NCBI RefSeq assembly: GCF_000508185.1
Contig: NZ_AYOY01000079.1
Location: 1 to 64,000, forward strand
Length of the DNA stretch: 64,000 bases
Reading direction: 5' to 3'
Source of the DNA: Sphingobium sp. C100
GTDB taxonomy: Bacteria > Pseudomonadota > Alphaproteobacteria > Sphingomonadales > Sphingomonadaceae
Under the pieces are notes generated by a model, which saw nothing but the letters and a program-made list of their open reading frames with translations, searched no databases and was not told where the DNA came from. The translations under genes were made by a program, and so were the position numbers. Below, piece after piece: positions 1 through 8,514 of the stretch. Position 1 is the stretch's first letter. The number at the start of each line of letters is the position of its first letter.

Positions 1-66
1 GGCGGCAGCCGCTGCCTTGAGCGCCAATTCGTGGCCTACTGTCCGGACCGAAACCACCCCGTCCAT
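1..66 (-). CDS. Partial N-terminus, possibly GlcG/HbpS-like (DUF336)
   Basis: The reading frame starts with ATG just downstream of the XylE-type gene, whose stop lies only 2 bases away, and runs off the window edge. Only about 22 residues are visible, beginning MDGVVSVRTVGHELA and followed by an alanine-rich helix. Small DUF336/GlcG-like proteins often sit beside extradiol dioxygenase genes and begin with this sort of amphipathic Ala-rich helix, but the visible part is too short to prove it. Tight spacing suggests it is the next gene of the same minus-strand operon. Confidence 0.35.
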   Translation of the reverse strand, partial: MDGVVSVRTVGHELALKAAAAA

Positions 67-68
67 GA

Positions 69-992
69 TCAGGTGTTCACCGTCATGAAGCGGTCGTTGA
101 GCGCCTTTTCGTAGTAGAAGATGGCCTTGCCGGCGTTCTCTGCCTGCCACAGGCGCTGCGGATTGTCCGGATAATAAATGTAACCGCCGCTGAAGGTTTC
201 GTTGCGGTTGCCCGAGGGATCGAAGAAGTAGATCGTCTGCCCGCGGGTGATCCCATGACGGGTCGGCCCGATATCCAGCGAAATATCGTAGCGGCTGATG
301 ATGTCGGCGGCATGGCCAACATCGTGCCAGGATTCCAGGTTGAACGAGGTATGGTGGATCTTACCGTCTTCGGGATAGCCTAAGAAGGCGACATCGTGTG
401 CTTTGTTGCTGCAGCTAAGAAAGATGCCGAGCCGGGCGCCGCTGGTTTCATCGACCAGTTCCTCGGCGACTGAGAAATCAAGCGCATCGACAAAAATCTT
501 GGCCGAACTGGCTATATCCACGCCGTTGAGCGCACAGTGATCAAAGCGGGTGGCACGCATGCCACGTGGCTCCACGACCCAGACATCGGGGTTCTTGACG
601 GCCGGACCGGTGGCCGACAGCGCCATCTCGGCGTAAAGTTCGAAGACGTGCTGTGTCGGCGTGTTAAACCGAATCTTGCGGCCTACACCGGGATCTTCCC
701 CCGCCGGGATCACGTCGACATGGACACCGATATCGAGCAAGCGCTCGGTAAAATGGTCCAAGTCCGCGTCCTTGGCGACCTTGAAGCCCATCACATCCAT
801 GCCCGCCTGATCGGCCTCGCGAAGGATGATACTGTGACGATCGAATTCGTCGAACGCCTGGAAAAAGGCCCGATCCCCCTCGCGATTGACGAAGTTTAGA
901 CCAATCCGGTCGCGGTAGTGGATAATGGCCTCGTCCAAGTCCAGAACCCTGAGCTGGACATAGCCAGGACGAATTACACCAGTCAAAGCCAT
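69..992 (-). CDS. Catechol 2,3-dioxygenase (extradiol, XylE type)
   Basis: A 307-residue extradiol dioxygenase that would open catechol or alkylcatechols between C2 and C3 to a yellow 2-hydroxymuconic semialdehyde. The protein aligns along its whole length with XylE of the TOL plasmid: the start MALTGVIRPGYVQLRVLDL, the block DIGPTRHGITRGQTIYFFDP, and a C-terminus of NDRFMTV followed by three residues are diagnostic. Iron ligands visible are His152 (RFDH), His213 or His214 (KIHHTSF) and Glu265 (GNRNETF). The next gene upstream in the operon is the hydrolase that acts on its product, which supports a meta-cleavage role. Length is normal for the family. Substrate range cannot be read from the sequence. 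Confidence 0.93.
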   Translation of the reverse strand: MALTGVIRPGYVQLRVLDLDEAIIHYRDRIGLNFVNREGDRAFFQAFDEFDRHSIILREADQAGMDVMGFKVAKDADLDHFTERLLDIGVHVDVIPAGEDPGVGRKIRFNTPTQHVFELYAEMALSATGPAVKNPDVWVVEPRGMRATRFDHCALNGVDIASSAKIFVDALDFSVAEELVDETSGARLGIFLSCSNKAHDVAFLGYPEDGKIHHTSFNLESWHDVGHAADIISRYDISLDIGPTRHGITRGQTIYFFDPSGNRNETFSGGYIYYPDNPQRLWQAENAGKAIFYYEKALNDRFMTVNT

Positions 993-1010
993 GAAGAATC
1001 TCCTCTCCGA

Positions 1011-1862
1011 TCAGGCCTTGAGGCCATGCTTAAAGAACTCGGCAACCATCCGGTTGAAACTTGCCATCCGCTCGATCTGCACCCAGTGTCCGCATTCGGC
1101 GAACAGGTGCAGATCGGCCCGCTGCATCAGCGTGGCCAAGCGTACGGTAGAATCGAGCGGGATCACCTGATCGGCAATCCCGTGCAGGATCAAGGTCTCG
1201 TGCGCGATTGCGGCGATGTCCTCCTCGCGGCTGGCGAGCATCGCCACGTTGGCCTGGCGGTCGGCGCCGCCGAACGTTGCATGATAGGGTTCATGTGCTT
1301 CGGGCCGGGCGCTGGCGACATAGCGCGACTGGATCAGATCCTCCGTCAGGCGGCTGTGATCCCAGGCAAGGTACTTGAGCGATTCGCGCATGGCCTCAAC
1401 TGACGGCACGTAGCCCCAAACCTTGTCGAGCGCAGGAGTAATCGGAAAGTTGAGCCCTGCAGGCCCCATCAGAACGGCGCGTTCCACCCGATCGGGGTGG
1501 GCAATCATGAATGCCAGCGTGATCCCGCCACCGAACGAGTTGCCGACCATCGAAATCTTGTCGATGCCCAATCCGTCGAGAAAACTGGCGAGCTGATCGA
1601 CCCAGACCTGCTTGTCTTCGATCCGGCCCTTGCTGTCCGAATAGCCGAAACCGAACATGTCGGGCGCGATGACCCGGAAATCCTGAGCAAGAACCGGAAT
1701 GTTCAGGCGCCAGTTGGCCCATGCAGTCACGCCAGGCCCGGAACCATGAACCAACAGGACCGGATCGCCCTCGCCGACGTCATGATAATTGGTCGAGCTT
1801 CCGCCGATGACGAACGAATTGGCGATTTCCGGTCGGCTCGTGTCCAATGTCGCGCTTGCCAT
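1011..1862 (-). CDS. 2-Hydroxymuconic semialdehyde hydrolase (XylF/DmpD type alpha/beta hydrolase)
   Basis: Hydrolyses the ring-fission product of the neighbouring catechol dioxygenase to a 2-hydroxydienoate plus a carboxylic acid. The motifs HGSGPGVTAWANWR and APDMFGFGYS are typical of XylF/TodF/DmpD. From the chosen start the triad is Ser109 (GNSFGG), Asp231 (HGIADQVIPL) and His259 (CGHW). The frame is open further upstream, to 1955, but the ATG at 1862 gives a 283-residue protein whose N-terminus matches the family and has an AAAGGA box about 13 bases upstream; the longer version would add 31 unfamiliar residues. Preference for ketone or aldehyde substrates is unknown. Confidence 0.9.
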   Translation of the reverse strand: MASATLDTSRPEIANSFVIGGSSTNYHDVGEGDPVLLVHGSGPGVTAWANWRLNIPVLAQDFRVIAPDMFGFGYSDSKGRIEDKQVWVDQLASFLDGLGIDKISMVGNSFGGGITLAFMIAHPDRVERAVLMGPAGLNFPITPALDKVWGYVPSVEAMRESLKYLAWDHSRLTEDLIQSRYVASARPEAHEPYHATFGGADRQANVAMLASREEDIAAIAHETLILHGIADQVIPLDSTVRLATLMQRADLHLFAECGHWVQIERMASFNRMVAEFFKHGLKA

Positions 1863-1950
1863 GATAGCCAACCAGTCCTTTCCCGCTTCGTTGATTTTGT
1901 ATCCACATGGTGTCGGGACCGAGTCGGCGAACTGACACCTTACAGTAGCT

Positions 1951-1980
1951 TTCATTGCACTATTTCAAACGCATTGGCAA
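1951..1980 (-). promoter_or_regulatory. Possible promoter/operator with CATTGCA and GCATTGG half-sites
   Basis: Between the hydrolase and glutathione transferase genes lie CATTGCAC and GCATTGGC in one short stretch, resembling elements in other intergenic regions of the window (7431-7446, 17574-17590, 37948-37959). Only the similarity is seen; a promoter function is inferred. Confidence 0.3.
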
Positions 1981-2029
1981 ATAAAGAATGCGGCGAGGCG
2001 GCAGAAATCGCCGCCTCGCGCATGCCCGA

Positions 2030-2635
2030 TCAGACGAGCCCTTCGGCCTTGAGTGCTGCGCCAACCGACGGGCGCTGCGCGATCCGGCCGCAATAAGCAC
2101 CAAGGTTGGGATAGGCGCTCATGTCGATCCCGACATGGGCCGGCCAGCCCAGCATCACGAACAGATAGATGTCGGCGACGCTGAATTCAGAACCGGCATA
2201 GTGTTCCTTGTCCAAAAGTTCCTTGTCCAGCGCACCCAGATGATTCTTGACGGCGGTCGAGGCCGCGAGCTTTGCTTCGTCGCTGCTGCCGGGTGTGAAA
2301 AGCGGTACGAACGCCTTGTGGAATTCCGACCCCAGAAAACTCAGTCGGCTGATCAGGCGGTAACGCTCCAACGTGCCATCACGAGGCGCCAGGGCCGCGT
2401 CTGGCTTCTGATCGGCGATGTAGAGCAGGATCGCAGGATTTTCAGTCAGGGTTTCGCCACTGTCGAGGGTCAGCGCAGGAACTTTGCCTGACGGATTGAC
2501 CGTCAGGAAATCGTCTCCGGTCTCTACCTTGCGGGTCGCCAGATCGACCTTCACCGCATCGAACGCCGCACCGGTTTCGCGCAGGGCAATATGCGGTGCG
2601 AGCGAGCAGGCACCAGGGCTAATGAACAGCTTCAT
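2030..2635 (-). CDS. Glutathione S-transferase, beta class (BphK-like)
   Basis: A 201-residue cytosolic glutathione transferase. It starts MKLFISPGACSLAPHIALRE, with Cys10 as the characteristic beta-class active-site residue, then NPSGKVPAL and LTENPAI of the thioredoxin-fold glutathione site, and the C-terminal helical motif SVADIYLFVMLGWP. Sequence resembles BphK/XylK proteins from biphenyl and toluene operons, where these enzymes are linked to dehalogenation or detoxification of ring-fission products; the role here is inferred. The ATG at 2635 has an AAAGGAG box seven bases upstream. It lies between hydrolase and dioxygenase genes of the same strand. Confidence 0.9.
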   Translation of the reverse strand: MKLFISPGACSLAPHIALRETGAAFDAVKVDLATRKVETGDDFLTVNPSGKVPALTLDSGETLTENPAILLYIADQKPDAALAPRDGTLERYRLISRLSFLGSEFHKAFVPLFTPGSSDEAKLAASTAVKNHLGALDKELLDKEHYAGSEFSVADIYLFVMLGWPAHVGIDMSAYPNLGAYCGRIAQRPSVGAALKAEGLV

Positions 2636-2677
2636 GGATAGTCTCCTTTTGGGCAAACCAGGAAATGCGGGATCGGC

Positions 2678-3166
2678 TCAGATCGGGGTCGCCAACAGGG
2701 TGGCGATTCGCAGCGTGTCGTAGATGCAGGTCCGGCTCTTCAGACGAACGGTTCCACCGCTAAGATCGAACCAGTCGACATATTTGCCGGCATTGTAGAT
2801 ACGCGTTTCACCATCGTTACGGGTCTGGAAGACGACATAGCTGGCTTCAGCAGAAACCTGGTTGCCTTCCGCGCCGGTGATCACCGCACGCCCGATCAGG
2901 TGCCGGTTGAAATGTTCGGGGAAGACGTTTGCCTTGCGCAGCGCGACAACCCGATCCGCCAGCATCCCTTTGCTGTCGCAATACATCACAGCTGCGGGCA
3001 AGCCGTTATCGACATTCTCGCGCGCGATCACCTGGTACAGGCAATCGTCAACGAACAGCGTAGGCCATTGCTCGAGCCGGTCATCATCAAGGCAAAGCCC
3101 GTAAGCCGCGTTGAAATCGTCGATCGCACTTTGCGCGACTTGCGCTACTTCGGCTGCAACGCTCAT
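2678..3166 (-). CDS. Ring-hydroxylating dioxygenase beta subunit (TphA3/AndAd type)
   Basis: A 162-residue small subunit of a Rieske dioxygenase, with a NTF2-like alpha+beta fold and mainly structural role. Recognisable features are DDDRLEQWPTLFVDDCLYQV near residues 28-47, the block LADRVVALRKANVFPEHFNRH, and a C-terminus SRTCIYDTLRI, all close to terephthalate, anthranilate and salicylate dioxygenase small subunits. It overlaps the alpha-subunit stop/start by 4 bases (ATGA), so the two are translationally coupled. The paralogue at 8841-9329 is closely similar. Confidence 0.88.
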   Translation of the reverse strand: MSVAAEVAQVAQSAIDDFNAAYGLCLDDDRLEQWPTLFVDDCLYQVIARENVDNGLPAAVMYCDSKGMLADRVVALRKANVFPEHFNRHLIGRAVITGAEGNQVSAEASYVVFQTRNDGETRIYNAGKYVDWFDLSGGTVRLKSRTCIYDTLRIATLLATPI

Positions 3167-4443
3167 GCCCGGCCCTCCGCTGCGAGATCGGCCAAGGCAT
3201 TGCCCATCAGCCCGAGATAGCCCTTCCAGAACCCGCGCACGGAATTTTCATCCATACCCATCGGGGCGTATGACGGTCGGACATCGTCCCCGCCCATCTC
3301 GACAAAGCTGCGCTTGCCTTCGGCACCGATCGTGCCCTGCTGGCACAGTTCGACCGCTTCGCCGTCTTCCATCGAAATCAACCCAGACGGTCCAACCAGG
3401 TTGAGGTTGCGAAGGCGGTGGCGAGTCGTTTCATCATCATCGTCGGCATAGCCGAAATAGGTCCAGACCAGCTCGGTCTTGTCGGTCCCGTGGGGCACGA
3501 TCTGCCTGGTGGCGAGGGTGTTCTGGATCTGCTGGACAACGACAGACGGGAAGATCGACTGGATGTGCAGTCCGACATCATCAGCGATCTCCGGGCGGAA
3601 TGCCAGCAGGCGCTCGTCCTGCAACTTGGCCTCACCCTGCATCTCGCGGTTGGCCTCGTCACCGAACGAGCCGTAGTCGACATCGCCCTTGGGCTTAGAC
3701 ACGGTAAAGACGGTGTGGTAGCCCTCGTCCGAAACCAGACCCGCGCTTTCCTGGCTCTGGCGGTAGATGCCGAAAGTGGGATAGAACAGGTGCAACAGAC
3801 CGCCGTGGTAGCTGTCACGACTGTTTTCCGAATAGAGCTTCCAGTTGCCGGCCATGAACTGTCGCGCATAGCCCAGAACCTTGACCGGGCGCTGGAAGAC
3901 GCGCTGAATGTATTTGCGCATCACTGGACCCAGAAAGTCGTCGAGCGGGGCGATGGTCGGGTTGAAGGTGCCGAACACGAGGCCGCCGAATGTCTCGACC
4001 CGCAACCGCTCCAGCGAATGCTCGGCCATATTGAATTCCTTCGAATAGCCGCCCACGCCTTTCAGCCCCCGCCGGAACGGCACGCCGACAAGCGCACCGG
4101 TCGCGTCGTAGGCCCACTGGTGATAGACGCAGACGAACGCCCCGTCGGCCTGGTTGCCACGCAGCGAGCGGCACACGGTTGCGCCCTTGTGGGCGCAGCG
4201 ATTTACCCAGGCATGGATGGTGCCATCGGTTGCCCGCGTCACCACCACCGGAGTATTGCCGACATGGGTCGAACGGAAATCGCCGCTGTTGGCCAGCTCG
4301 GCTTCGAGGCCGAGGTAGCACCAGGTCTGTCCGCGAAAGATGTTTTCCTGTTCGGCAGTGAAGATCGCTTGGCTGTGATAGACTGCGTAATCGACCGCAG
4401 TCGGCTCCGACCCCGCGGCGACGGGCATGGTTTCGGCGTTCAT
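3163..4443 (-). CDS. Ring-hydroxylating dioxygenase alpha subunit (terephthalate/anthranilate/salicylate type)
   Basis: Catalytic subunit, 426 residues. Rieske [2Fe-2S] ligands are Cys83, His85, Cys105 and His108 (NRCAHKG and CVYHQW). Mononuclear-iron ligands His213 and His218 with bridging Asp210 sit in RDSYHGGLLH. The VYHQWAYD...GVPFRRGLKG...GGY pattern and the C-terminal LVGPSGLISMEDGEAVE place it with TphA2, AndAc and salicylate 1-hydroxylase large subunits rather than with the naphthalene/biphenyl group. These enzymes dioxygenate aryl carboxylates next to the carboxyl group. The actual acid cannot be deduced. The adjacent PdxA-fold dehydrogenase favours a terephthalate-like reaction giving a cis-diol. 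No reductase or ferredoxin is in this operon. Confidence 0.9.
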   Translation of the reverse strand: MNAETMPVAAGSEPTAVDYAVYHSQAIFTAEQENIFRGQTWCYLGLEAELANSGDFRSTHVGNTPVVVTRATDGTIHAWVNRCAHKGATVCRSLRGNQADGAFVCVYHQWAYDATGALVGVPFRRGLKGVGGYSKEFNMAEHSLERLRVETFGGLVFGTFNPTIAPLDDFLGPVMRKYIQRVFQRPVKVLGYARQFMAGNWKLYSENSRDSYHGGLLHLFYPTFGIYRQSQESAGLVSDEGYHTVFTVSKPKGDVDYGSFGDEANREMQGEAKLQDERLLAFRPEIADDVGLHIQSIFPSVVVQQIQNTLATRQIVPHGTDKTELVWTYFGYADDDDETTRHRLRNLNLVGPSGLISMEDGEAVELCQQGTIGAEGKRSFVEMGGDDVRPSYAPMGMDENSVRGFWKGYLGLMGNALADLAAEGRA

Positions 4444-4453
4444 GGTCTTCTCC

Positions 4454-5446
4454 CTAAGCTTGTTCGAAACCGCGGCCCGAAGCGAGTCGTCCGCAAGTGC
4501 GCATCGCGCTCAGCATCATCGCGGCATCGGCCTTGCCGGTACCGACGATGTCGTAGGCGGTGCCATGGGCCACCGACATGTGCAGGTACGGCGGCCCCAT
4601 GATGATCACGCTATTGCCCGAAAAGCCCCAGGTCTTGACCGCGATGTGGCCCTGATCGTGGAACATCGCCAGGACCATGTCGTAGCGACCCTCGATGCAG
4701 TGGCGGAAGACCGAGTCAGGCGCGATAGGCCCTTCGACATCGATGCCCCTTGCCCGCGCGGCTTCAATCCCAGGCGCAATTTCAAGGCGATCCTCGTCGC
4801 CCATGGCATGTGGGTTGAGACCGGCAACCGCGATCCGCGGTTGGGCGATGCCCCACGATTGCATGGCCTCGTGCAGTTGCCCCACCGCCGTGGCGACGAG
4901 ATCGGCTGAAATGACGTCGATCACTTGCCGCAGCGACATGTGGTCGGTGAGATGCGCAACCCTGAGCGGCCCGGTCAGCAGCACCAGATAGCTTTCGCCC
5001 GGGGTCGGGCTGATGACCCTGTCGAGCTTCTTGGCAAGTTTAAGCGAACCAGTGCTGATCGGCCCCATGATCGTGGCGGCGAAAGAACCGTCGCGGGCCA
5101 ACGCGTCGAGCTCATCCAGCCATTGCGCGGTGGCGTGCCCGGCGGCCTCGGTGTCCTCGCCCAGGGGCAGAACGCCATCGGGCAGCGCGCCGGTATCGAT
5201 GACGTCGATGATCGCGGGATCGTCGCTGGGTTTTTCGAAGCCGCGCATCACCCGCAGCCGTGCCTTGGTGCCAGTGAAATCGAGCGCCCGCTCTACCGCC
5301 GCAGCAGACCCGACCAGCACGGGGATCGAATCCGTGTGTACGGCACCGTCGGCCAGCGCCCTGACAGCCACTTCGGGTCCGATCCCGGCGGGATCACCGA
5401 TCATCGTCCCCACGACGGGGCGCACCCGCTCAGAGGCTGTAGACAT
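4454..5446 (-). CDS. PdxA-family dehydrogenase, probable aryl cis-diol carboxylate dehydrogenase (TphB-like)
   Basis: A 330-residue NAD-dependent, metal-binding dehydrogenase of the 4-hydroxythreonine-4-phosphate dehydrogenase fold. Motifs GDPAGIGPEV near the N-terminus, LTDHMSLRQV, LNPHAMGDE and MFHDQGHIAVK carry the three metal-ligand histidines of the family. PdxA itself is a vitamin B6 enzyme, but placement between two dioxygenase alpha/beta pairs matches TphB, which oxidatively decarboxylates the terephthalate cis-diol. Its start overlaps the following beta-subunit gene by 17 bases. I infer a catabolic role; true PdxA activity is less likely in this context. Confidence 0.82.
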   Translation of the reverse strand: MSTASERVRPVVGTMIGDPAGIGPEVAVRALADGAVHTDSIPVLVGSAAAVERALDFTGTKARLRVMRGFEKPSDDPAIIDVIDTGALPDGVLPLGEDTEAAGHATAQWLDELDALARDGSFAATIMGPISTGSLKLAKKLDRVISPTPGESYLVLLTGPLRVAHLTDHMSLRQVIDVISADLVATAVGQLHEAMQSWGIAQPRIAVAGLNPHAMGDEDRLEIAPGIEAARARGIDVEGPIAPDSVFRHCIEGRYDMVLAMFHDQGHIAVKTWGFSGNSVIIMGPPYLHMSVAHGTAYDIVGTGKADAAMMLSAMRTCGRLASGRGFEQA

Positions 5447-5924
5447 CGGCTACTTCTTGGAACAGATCGGTGACGACAACCGTCTTCTTGCGGCGGATCA
5501 CGAACGAATCATCCCGAGGTTCGAGATCATAGAAGGCCCACCCGCTGAGAGTGGCGACTTTGCCTTCCAGCACCGAAACCGTGGTCCAAGACGTCCGCGC
5601 ATGCACCTGGTCATCGCTCTCCTCAGCAGACAGCAGGGAGAACTGGTGAACCGTGCGTGGCTGCGGCGTGCTCGCCGCCGAGCGCCGGGTCCTGATCCGG
5701 AACACCCGATCCTCAAGCCCGCCCCGGTTGGGATAGTAGATCAGCGAGACTTCGTTCTGCGGATCCGCAGTCGGCCGTTCGTGATCGTCCCAGGCTGGAA
5801 CCCAGTATTCCGCCTCTTCGTGATAGAGCGCCAGCCAGGCATCCCAGTCCTTGTCGTCAAGCGCCATGGCTTCCTGACCGATGAAGCGGGAAACCGCCAG
5901 CCAGCGCGAATGGAATGCGGTCAT
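5430..5924 (-). CDS. Ring-hydroxylating dioxygenase beta subunit (BenB/AntB type)
   Basis: A 164-residue small subunit, distinct from the TphA3-like one upstream. The segment AMALDDKDWDAWLALYHEEAE, the motif YWVPAWDDHERPTADPQNE and the later TVHQFSLLSA are typical of benzoate/toluate/anthranilate dioxygenase small subunits. It overlaps the alpha gene by 4 bases (ATGA) and the PdxA-like gene by 17, so alpha, beta and dehydrogenase are one tightly packed translational unit. Confidence 0.88.
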   Translation of the reverse strand: MTAFHSRWLAVSRFIGQEAMALDDKDWDAWLALYHEEAEYWVPAWDDHERPTADPQNEVSLIYYPNRGGLEDRVFRIRTRRSAASTPQPRTVHQFSLLSAEESDDQVHARTSWTTVSVLEGKVATLSGWAFYDLEPRDDSFVIRRKKTVVVTDLFQEVADVYSL

Positions 5925-7339
5925 CGTGCCTTCTCCAGTGAACGCTCAAGGAAGGCGGCAAGCTCGCTGCACTCGCTGTCGATGGCCTTTTCCATGAGCG
6001 TGAGCCATTCGTCATGGATCGCCACATAGAGGCCTTCGTCGGCAACCGCCGGGCTGCTCAGCACCACATTGAAATCGAGCGGCTCGCCGAACTTGCCCGG
6101 GCCGGTGTCCCAGCGCGTCGAACCGCGCGACATCTCGTTGTAGCGGCCTTCGCCGGCGCCATACCCGGTCTGGCAGTTGTTGAATTCGGTCAGGTCGTCC
6201 GGGGTCGCCATGCCGGTCGAATTGAAGAAATCCTCATACTGACGCAGCCGCAGGGCCCGCGCCTCGGGGCTTTCGCCGACCGGGGCGATGCACACCGTGC
6301 TGACTTCGGTCTCATCCAGGGCCAGCGGCTGGATGATGCGGATCTGCGTGCTGGTCTGGTCCATCAGGAAGACGTTGGGAAACAGCTGCAGGTTACGGAT
6401 GCGCTTGTTCATCCACTTGGCCTTTTCGGCGCCGTAGGACTCTTCGAGCCAGTCGATGATCTCGAAATTGGGGCGATCCATGAAGTTGGCATAGTCGGCC
6501 CACAACACCGTGTGTCCGTTGTGGAACGAGAACGACCCGCCATCGCGCGCGGTGAAGCCATTGAAGCTAATCGCCTTGGTTTCGTTCTTCGAAATGCCTT
6601 CGACGCGGCGCTGAACCGTCATGAAGTAGTTGGCATGCGTGGTCATGACGTGATAGCCGTCGAGCCCGTTCTCGACCTGCATCTTCCAGTTGCCGTGATA
6701 GCGGTAGCGGTTGGTTCCGGGCAAAACTTCCATTGCGCCGGACTTCGACTGGTCCACCAGGATATCGATGAAATCCCGCGCGCCGGCGAGGTGATCGACC
6801 AGCGGGACGACATCGGCGGAGAGGCTGGCAAAAATGAAGCCGCGGTAGCTTTCCACCCGGGCGACCGGTTGAAGCCCGAAATCGGCGCGATTGAATGCCT
6901 CCGGATAGCCCCCGATGCTCTCATCGGTGACGTCCAGCAGGTCGCCCCCGGACGAGAACGTCCAACCATGAAACGGGCACATGTGGTTGCGCTTGTTGCC
7001 GGCCCGCTCGCGGCACAGGCGCGCGCCACGGTGCGAACAGGCATTCACGAAGGCGCCGACATCGCCGGACTTGTCCCGGGTTACAAGGATGGGGACGCGG
7101 CCGATTTTCGTGGTGATGAAATCGTTCGGCTTGGAAACCTGGCTCTCGTGCGCGAGGTAGACCCAGTTCCGTTCGAAGATGTACTTCATCTCGAGCTCAA
7201 ACAGCGCAGCTTCGGTGAAAGCGGCGCGGTCCAGCTGGAAGATCCCGCGCTCGTGATCCTTCTTGAGCCAAGCGCGCATGCGCCCTTTCAAGCCCTGCAA
7301 GTCGGCAATCCTGCCGCCGATTTTATCATTGAGTTCCAT
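5921..7339 (-). CDS. Ring-hydroxylating dioxygenase alpha subunit (benzoate/toluate/anthranilate type)
   Basis: Catalytic subunit of 472 residues from the ATG at 7339, which has an AGAGGA box 4 bases upstream; the open frame extends 22 codons further but without homology. Rieske ligands are Cys101, His103, Cys121 and His124 (ACSHRGA, CPFHGW). Asp227, His230 and His235 in LDGYHVMTTH form the mononuclear iron site. KDHERGIFQLDR and YRYHGNWKMQVENGLDGYH are characteristic of BenA/XylX/AntA. Such enzymes make the 1,2-cis-diol of benzoates, normally oxidised by a BenD short-chain dehydrogenase; here the only dehydrogenase in the operon is PdxA-fold. First gene after the divergent promoter region. 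Confidence 0.9.
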   Translation of the reverse strand: MELNDKIGGRIADLQGLKGRMRAWLKKDHERGIFQLDRAAFTEAALFELEMKYIFERNWVYLAHESQVSKPNDFITTKIGRVPILVTRDKSGDVGAFVNACSHRGARLCRERAGNKRNHMCPFHGWTFSSGGDLLDVTDESIGGYPEAFNRADFGLQPVARVESYRGFIFASLSADVVPLVDHLAGARDFIDILVDQSKSGAMEVLPGTNRYRYHGNWKMQVENGLDGYHVMTTHANYFMTVQRRVEGISKNETKAISFNGFTARDGGSFSFHNGHTVLWADYANFMDRPNFEIIDWLEESYGAEKAKWMNKRIRNLQLFPNVFLMDQTSTQIRIIQPLALDETEVSTVCIAPVGESPEARALRLRQYEDFFNSTGMATPDDLTEFNNCQTGYGAGEGRYNEMSRGSTRWDTGPGKFGEPLDFNVVLSSPAVADEGLYVAIHDEWLTLMEKAIDSECSELAAFLERSLEKAR

Positions 7340-7407
7340 CGATCCTCTCCCGTTCTGTGCGTCGGGCACCCAATACCATCCGCGAATCAACCGCAGATGG
7401 CACACGG

Positions 7408-7469
7408 TGATTACCTCATCCCATCATTTCGTGCAACGTATTGCACAATGAAAAACGTTCTGGTAGGTA
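7408..7469. promoter_or_regulatory. Divergent promoter pair built on a perfect palindrome
   Basis: The 231-base gap between the divergent operons contains GTGCAA-CGTA-TTGCAC at 7431-7446, a perfect inverted repeat. Each arm read outward is TTGCAC, followed after exactly 17 bases by TAGGTA on the plus strand (7464-7469) and TAATCA on the minus strand (7408-7413), i.e. plausible -35/-10 pairs in both directions. An overlapping operator would control both operons at once. Seen: the symmetry and spacing. Inferred: promoter and regulator binding. Confidence 0.5.
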
Positions 7470-7570
7470 GTGGGTCAGAAATGGCTGAAACCGGCGGCTC
7501 GAATCGAAGCAAGGTTGCCAGCAAATCGCAAAATGGCCCTGTTTTGGGGTGAATTGGGAGAGTTTGAACT

Positions 7571-8470
7571 ATGTCGGTCGTCACCGAACTCGGCTATCTT
7601 GGTCTTTCCGTTTCCGATCTCGCTGCCTGGCGCGCTTACGCCGCCGAAGTCGCCGGCATGGAAGTCGTCGATGAAGGCGAAGGGGATCGGCTCTATCTGC
7701 GGATGGACCTTTGGCATCACCGCATCGTTCTGCACGCTGATGGCAGCGATGACCTGGCCTACATGGGCTGGCGCGTGGCCGGGCCGCAGGAATTCGCCGC
7801 GATGCAGGAAAAGCTGAGCGCGGCGGGAATCCCCTTCACCGTGGGCACCGAAGCCGAAGCGCGCGAGCGCCGCGTTCTCGGGCTACTCAAGCTGGCCGAT
7901 CCGGGCGGCAATCCGACCGAGATCTTCTTCGGCCCCCAGGTCGATACGCACAAGCCGTTTCATCCTGGCCGTCCGATGTTCGGCAAGTTCCTGACCGGAT
8001 CGCAAGGCGTTGGGCACTGCATTCTGCGCCAGGACGATGTCGAGGCGGCGGCTCGTTTCTATGAACTGCTGGGTCTGCGCGGTTCAGTCGAATACCACCT
8101 TCATCTGCCGAACGGCATGGTTGCCCAGCCCTACTTCATGCACTGCAACGAACGACAGCATTCTGTTGCTTTCGGTCTTGGGCCGATGGAAAAGCGCATC
8201 AATCACCTGATGTTCGAATACACCGAACTCGATGATCTCGGCATGGCCCATGACGTTGTGCGTGCGAAGAAGATTGACGTCGCGCTCCAGTTGGGCAAGC
8301 ACGCCAACGACCAGGCCCTGACGTTTTACTGCGCTAACCCGTCGGGTTGGCTGTGGGAATTTGGCTGGGGTGCGCGCCAGGCGCCGAGCCAGCAGGAATA
8401 CTACACCCGTGACATCTTCGGTCATGGCAACGAGGCTGCTGGTTACGGAATGGACGTTCCGCTGCTGTGA
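7571..8470 (+). CDS. Extradiol ring-cleavage dioxygenase (BphC/NahC type)
   Basis: A 299-residue two-domain type I extradiol dioxygenase, only distantly like the XylE-type enzyme at 69-992. The N-terminal non-catalytic domain begins [15 protein letters not shown]; the C-terminal domain carries iron ligands His149 (GVGHCIL), His212 (INHLMFEY) and Glu263 (WLWEFGWG). The family cleaves 2,3-dihydroxybiphenyl, 1,2-dihydroxynaphthalene and related bulky catechols. The NahD-type isomerase in the same operon, which acts on chromene-carboxylates formed from cleaved dihydroxynaphthalenes, points to a bicyclic or ortho-substituted catechol. First gene downstream of the divergent promoter. Confidence 0.9.
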   Translation: MSVVTELGYLGLSVSDLAAWRAYAAEVAGMEVVDEGEGDRLYLRMDLWHHRIVLHADGSDDLAYMGWRVAGPQEFAAMQEKLSAAGIPFTVGTEAEARERRVLGLLKLADPGGNPTEIFFGPQVDTHKPFHPGRPMFGKFLTGSQGVGHCILRQDDVEAAARFYELLGLRGSVEYHLHLPNGMVAQPYFMHCNERQHSVAFGLGPMEKRINHLMFEYTELDDLGMAHDVVRAKKIDVALQLGKHANDQALTFYCANPSGWLWEFGWGARQAPSQQEYYTRDIFGHGNEAAGYGMDVPLL

Positions 8471-8514
8471 CAATCTTCGTGTAAATCAATTCTTGACAGG
8501 AAAACAACCCCATC

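Noticed and set aside
3418-4602. Long open frame of about 390 codons antisense to a dioxygenase alpha gene
   Set aside because: High-GC codon use keeps the opposite strand open; the peptide has no recognisable family and the sense gene is certain.
4454-5446. Vitamin B6 enzyme PdxA
   Set aside because: The fold is right, but overlapping placement between dioxygenase subunit genes argues for a catabolic diol dehydrogenase.
6014-7552. Open frame of about 510 codons antisense to the benzoate-type alpha gene
   Set aside because: Same shadow effect; it runs across the promoter palindrome and shows no domain.
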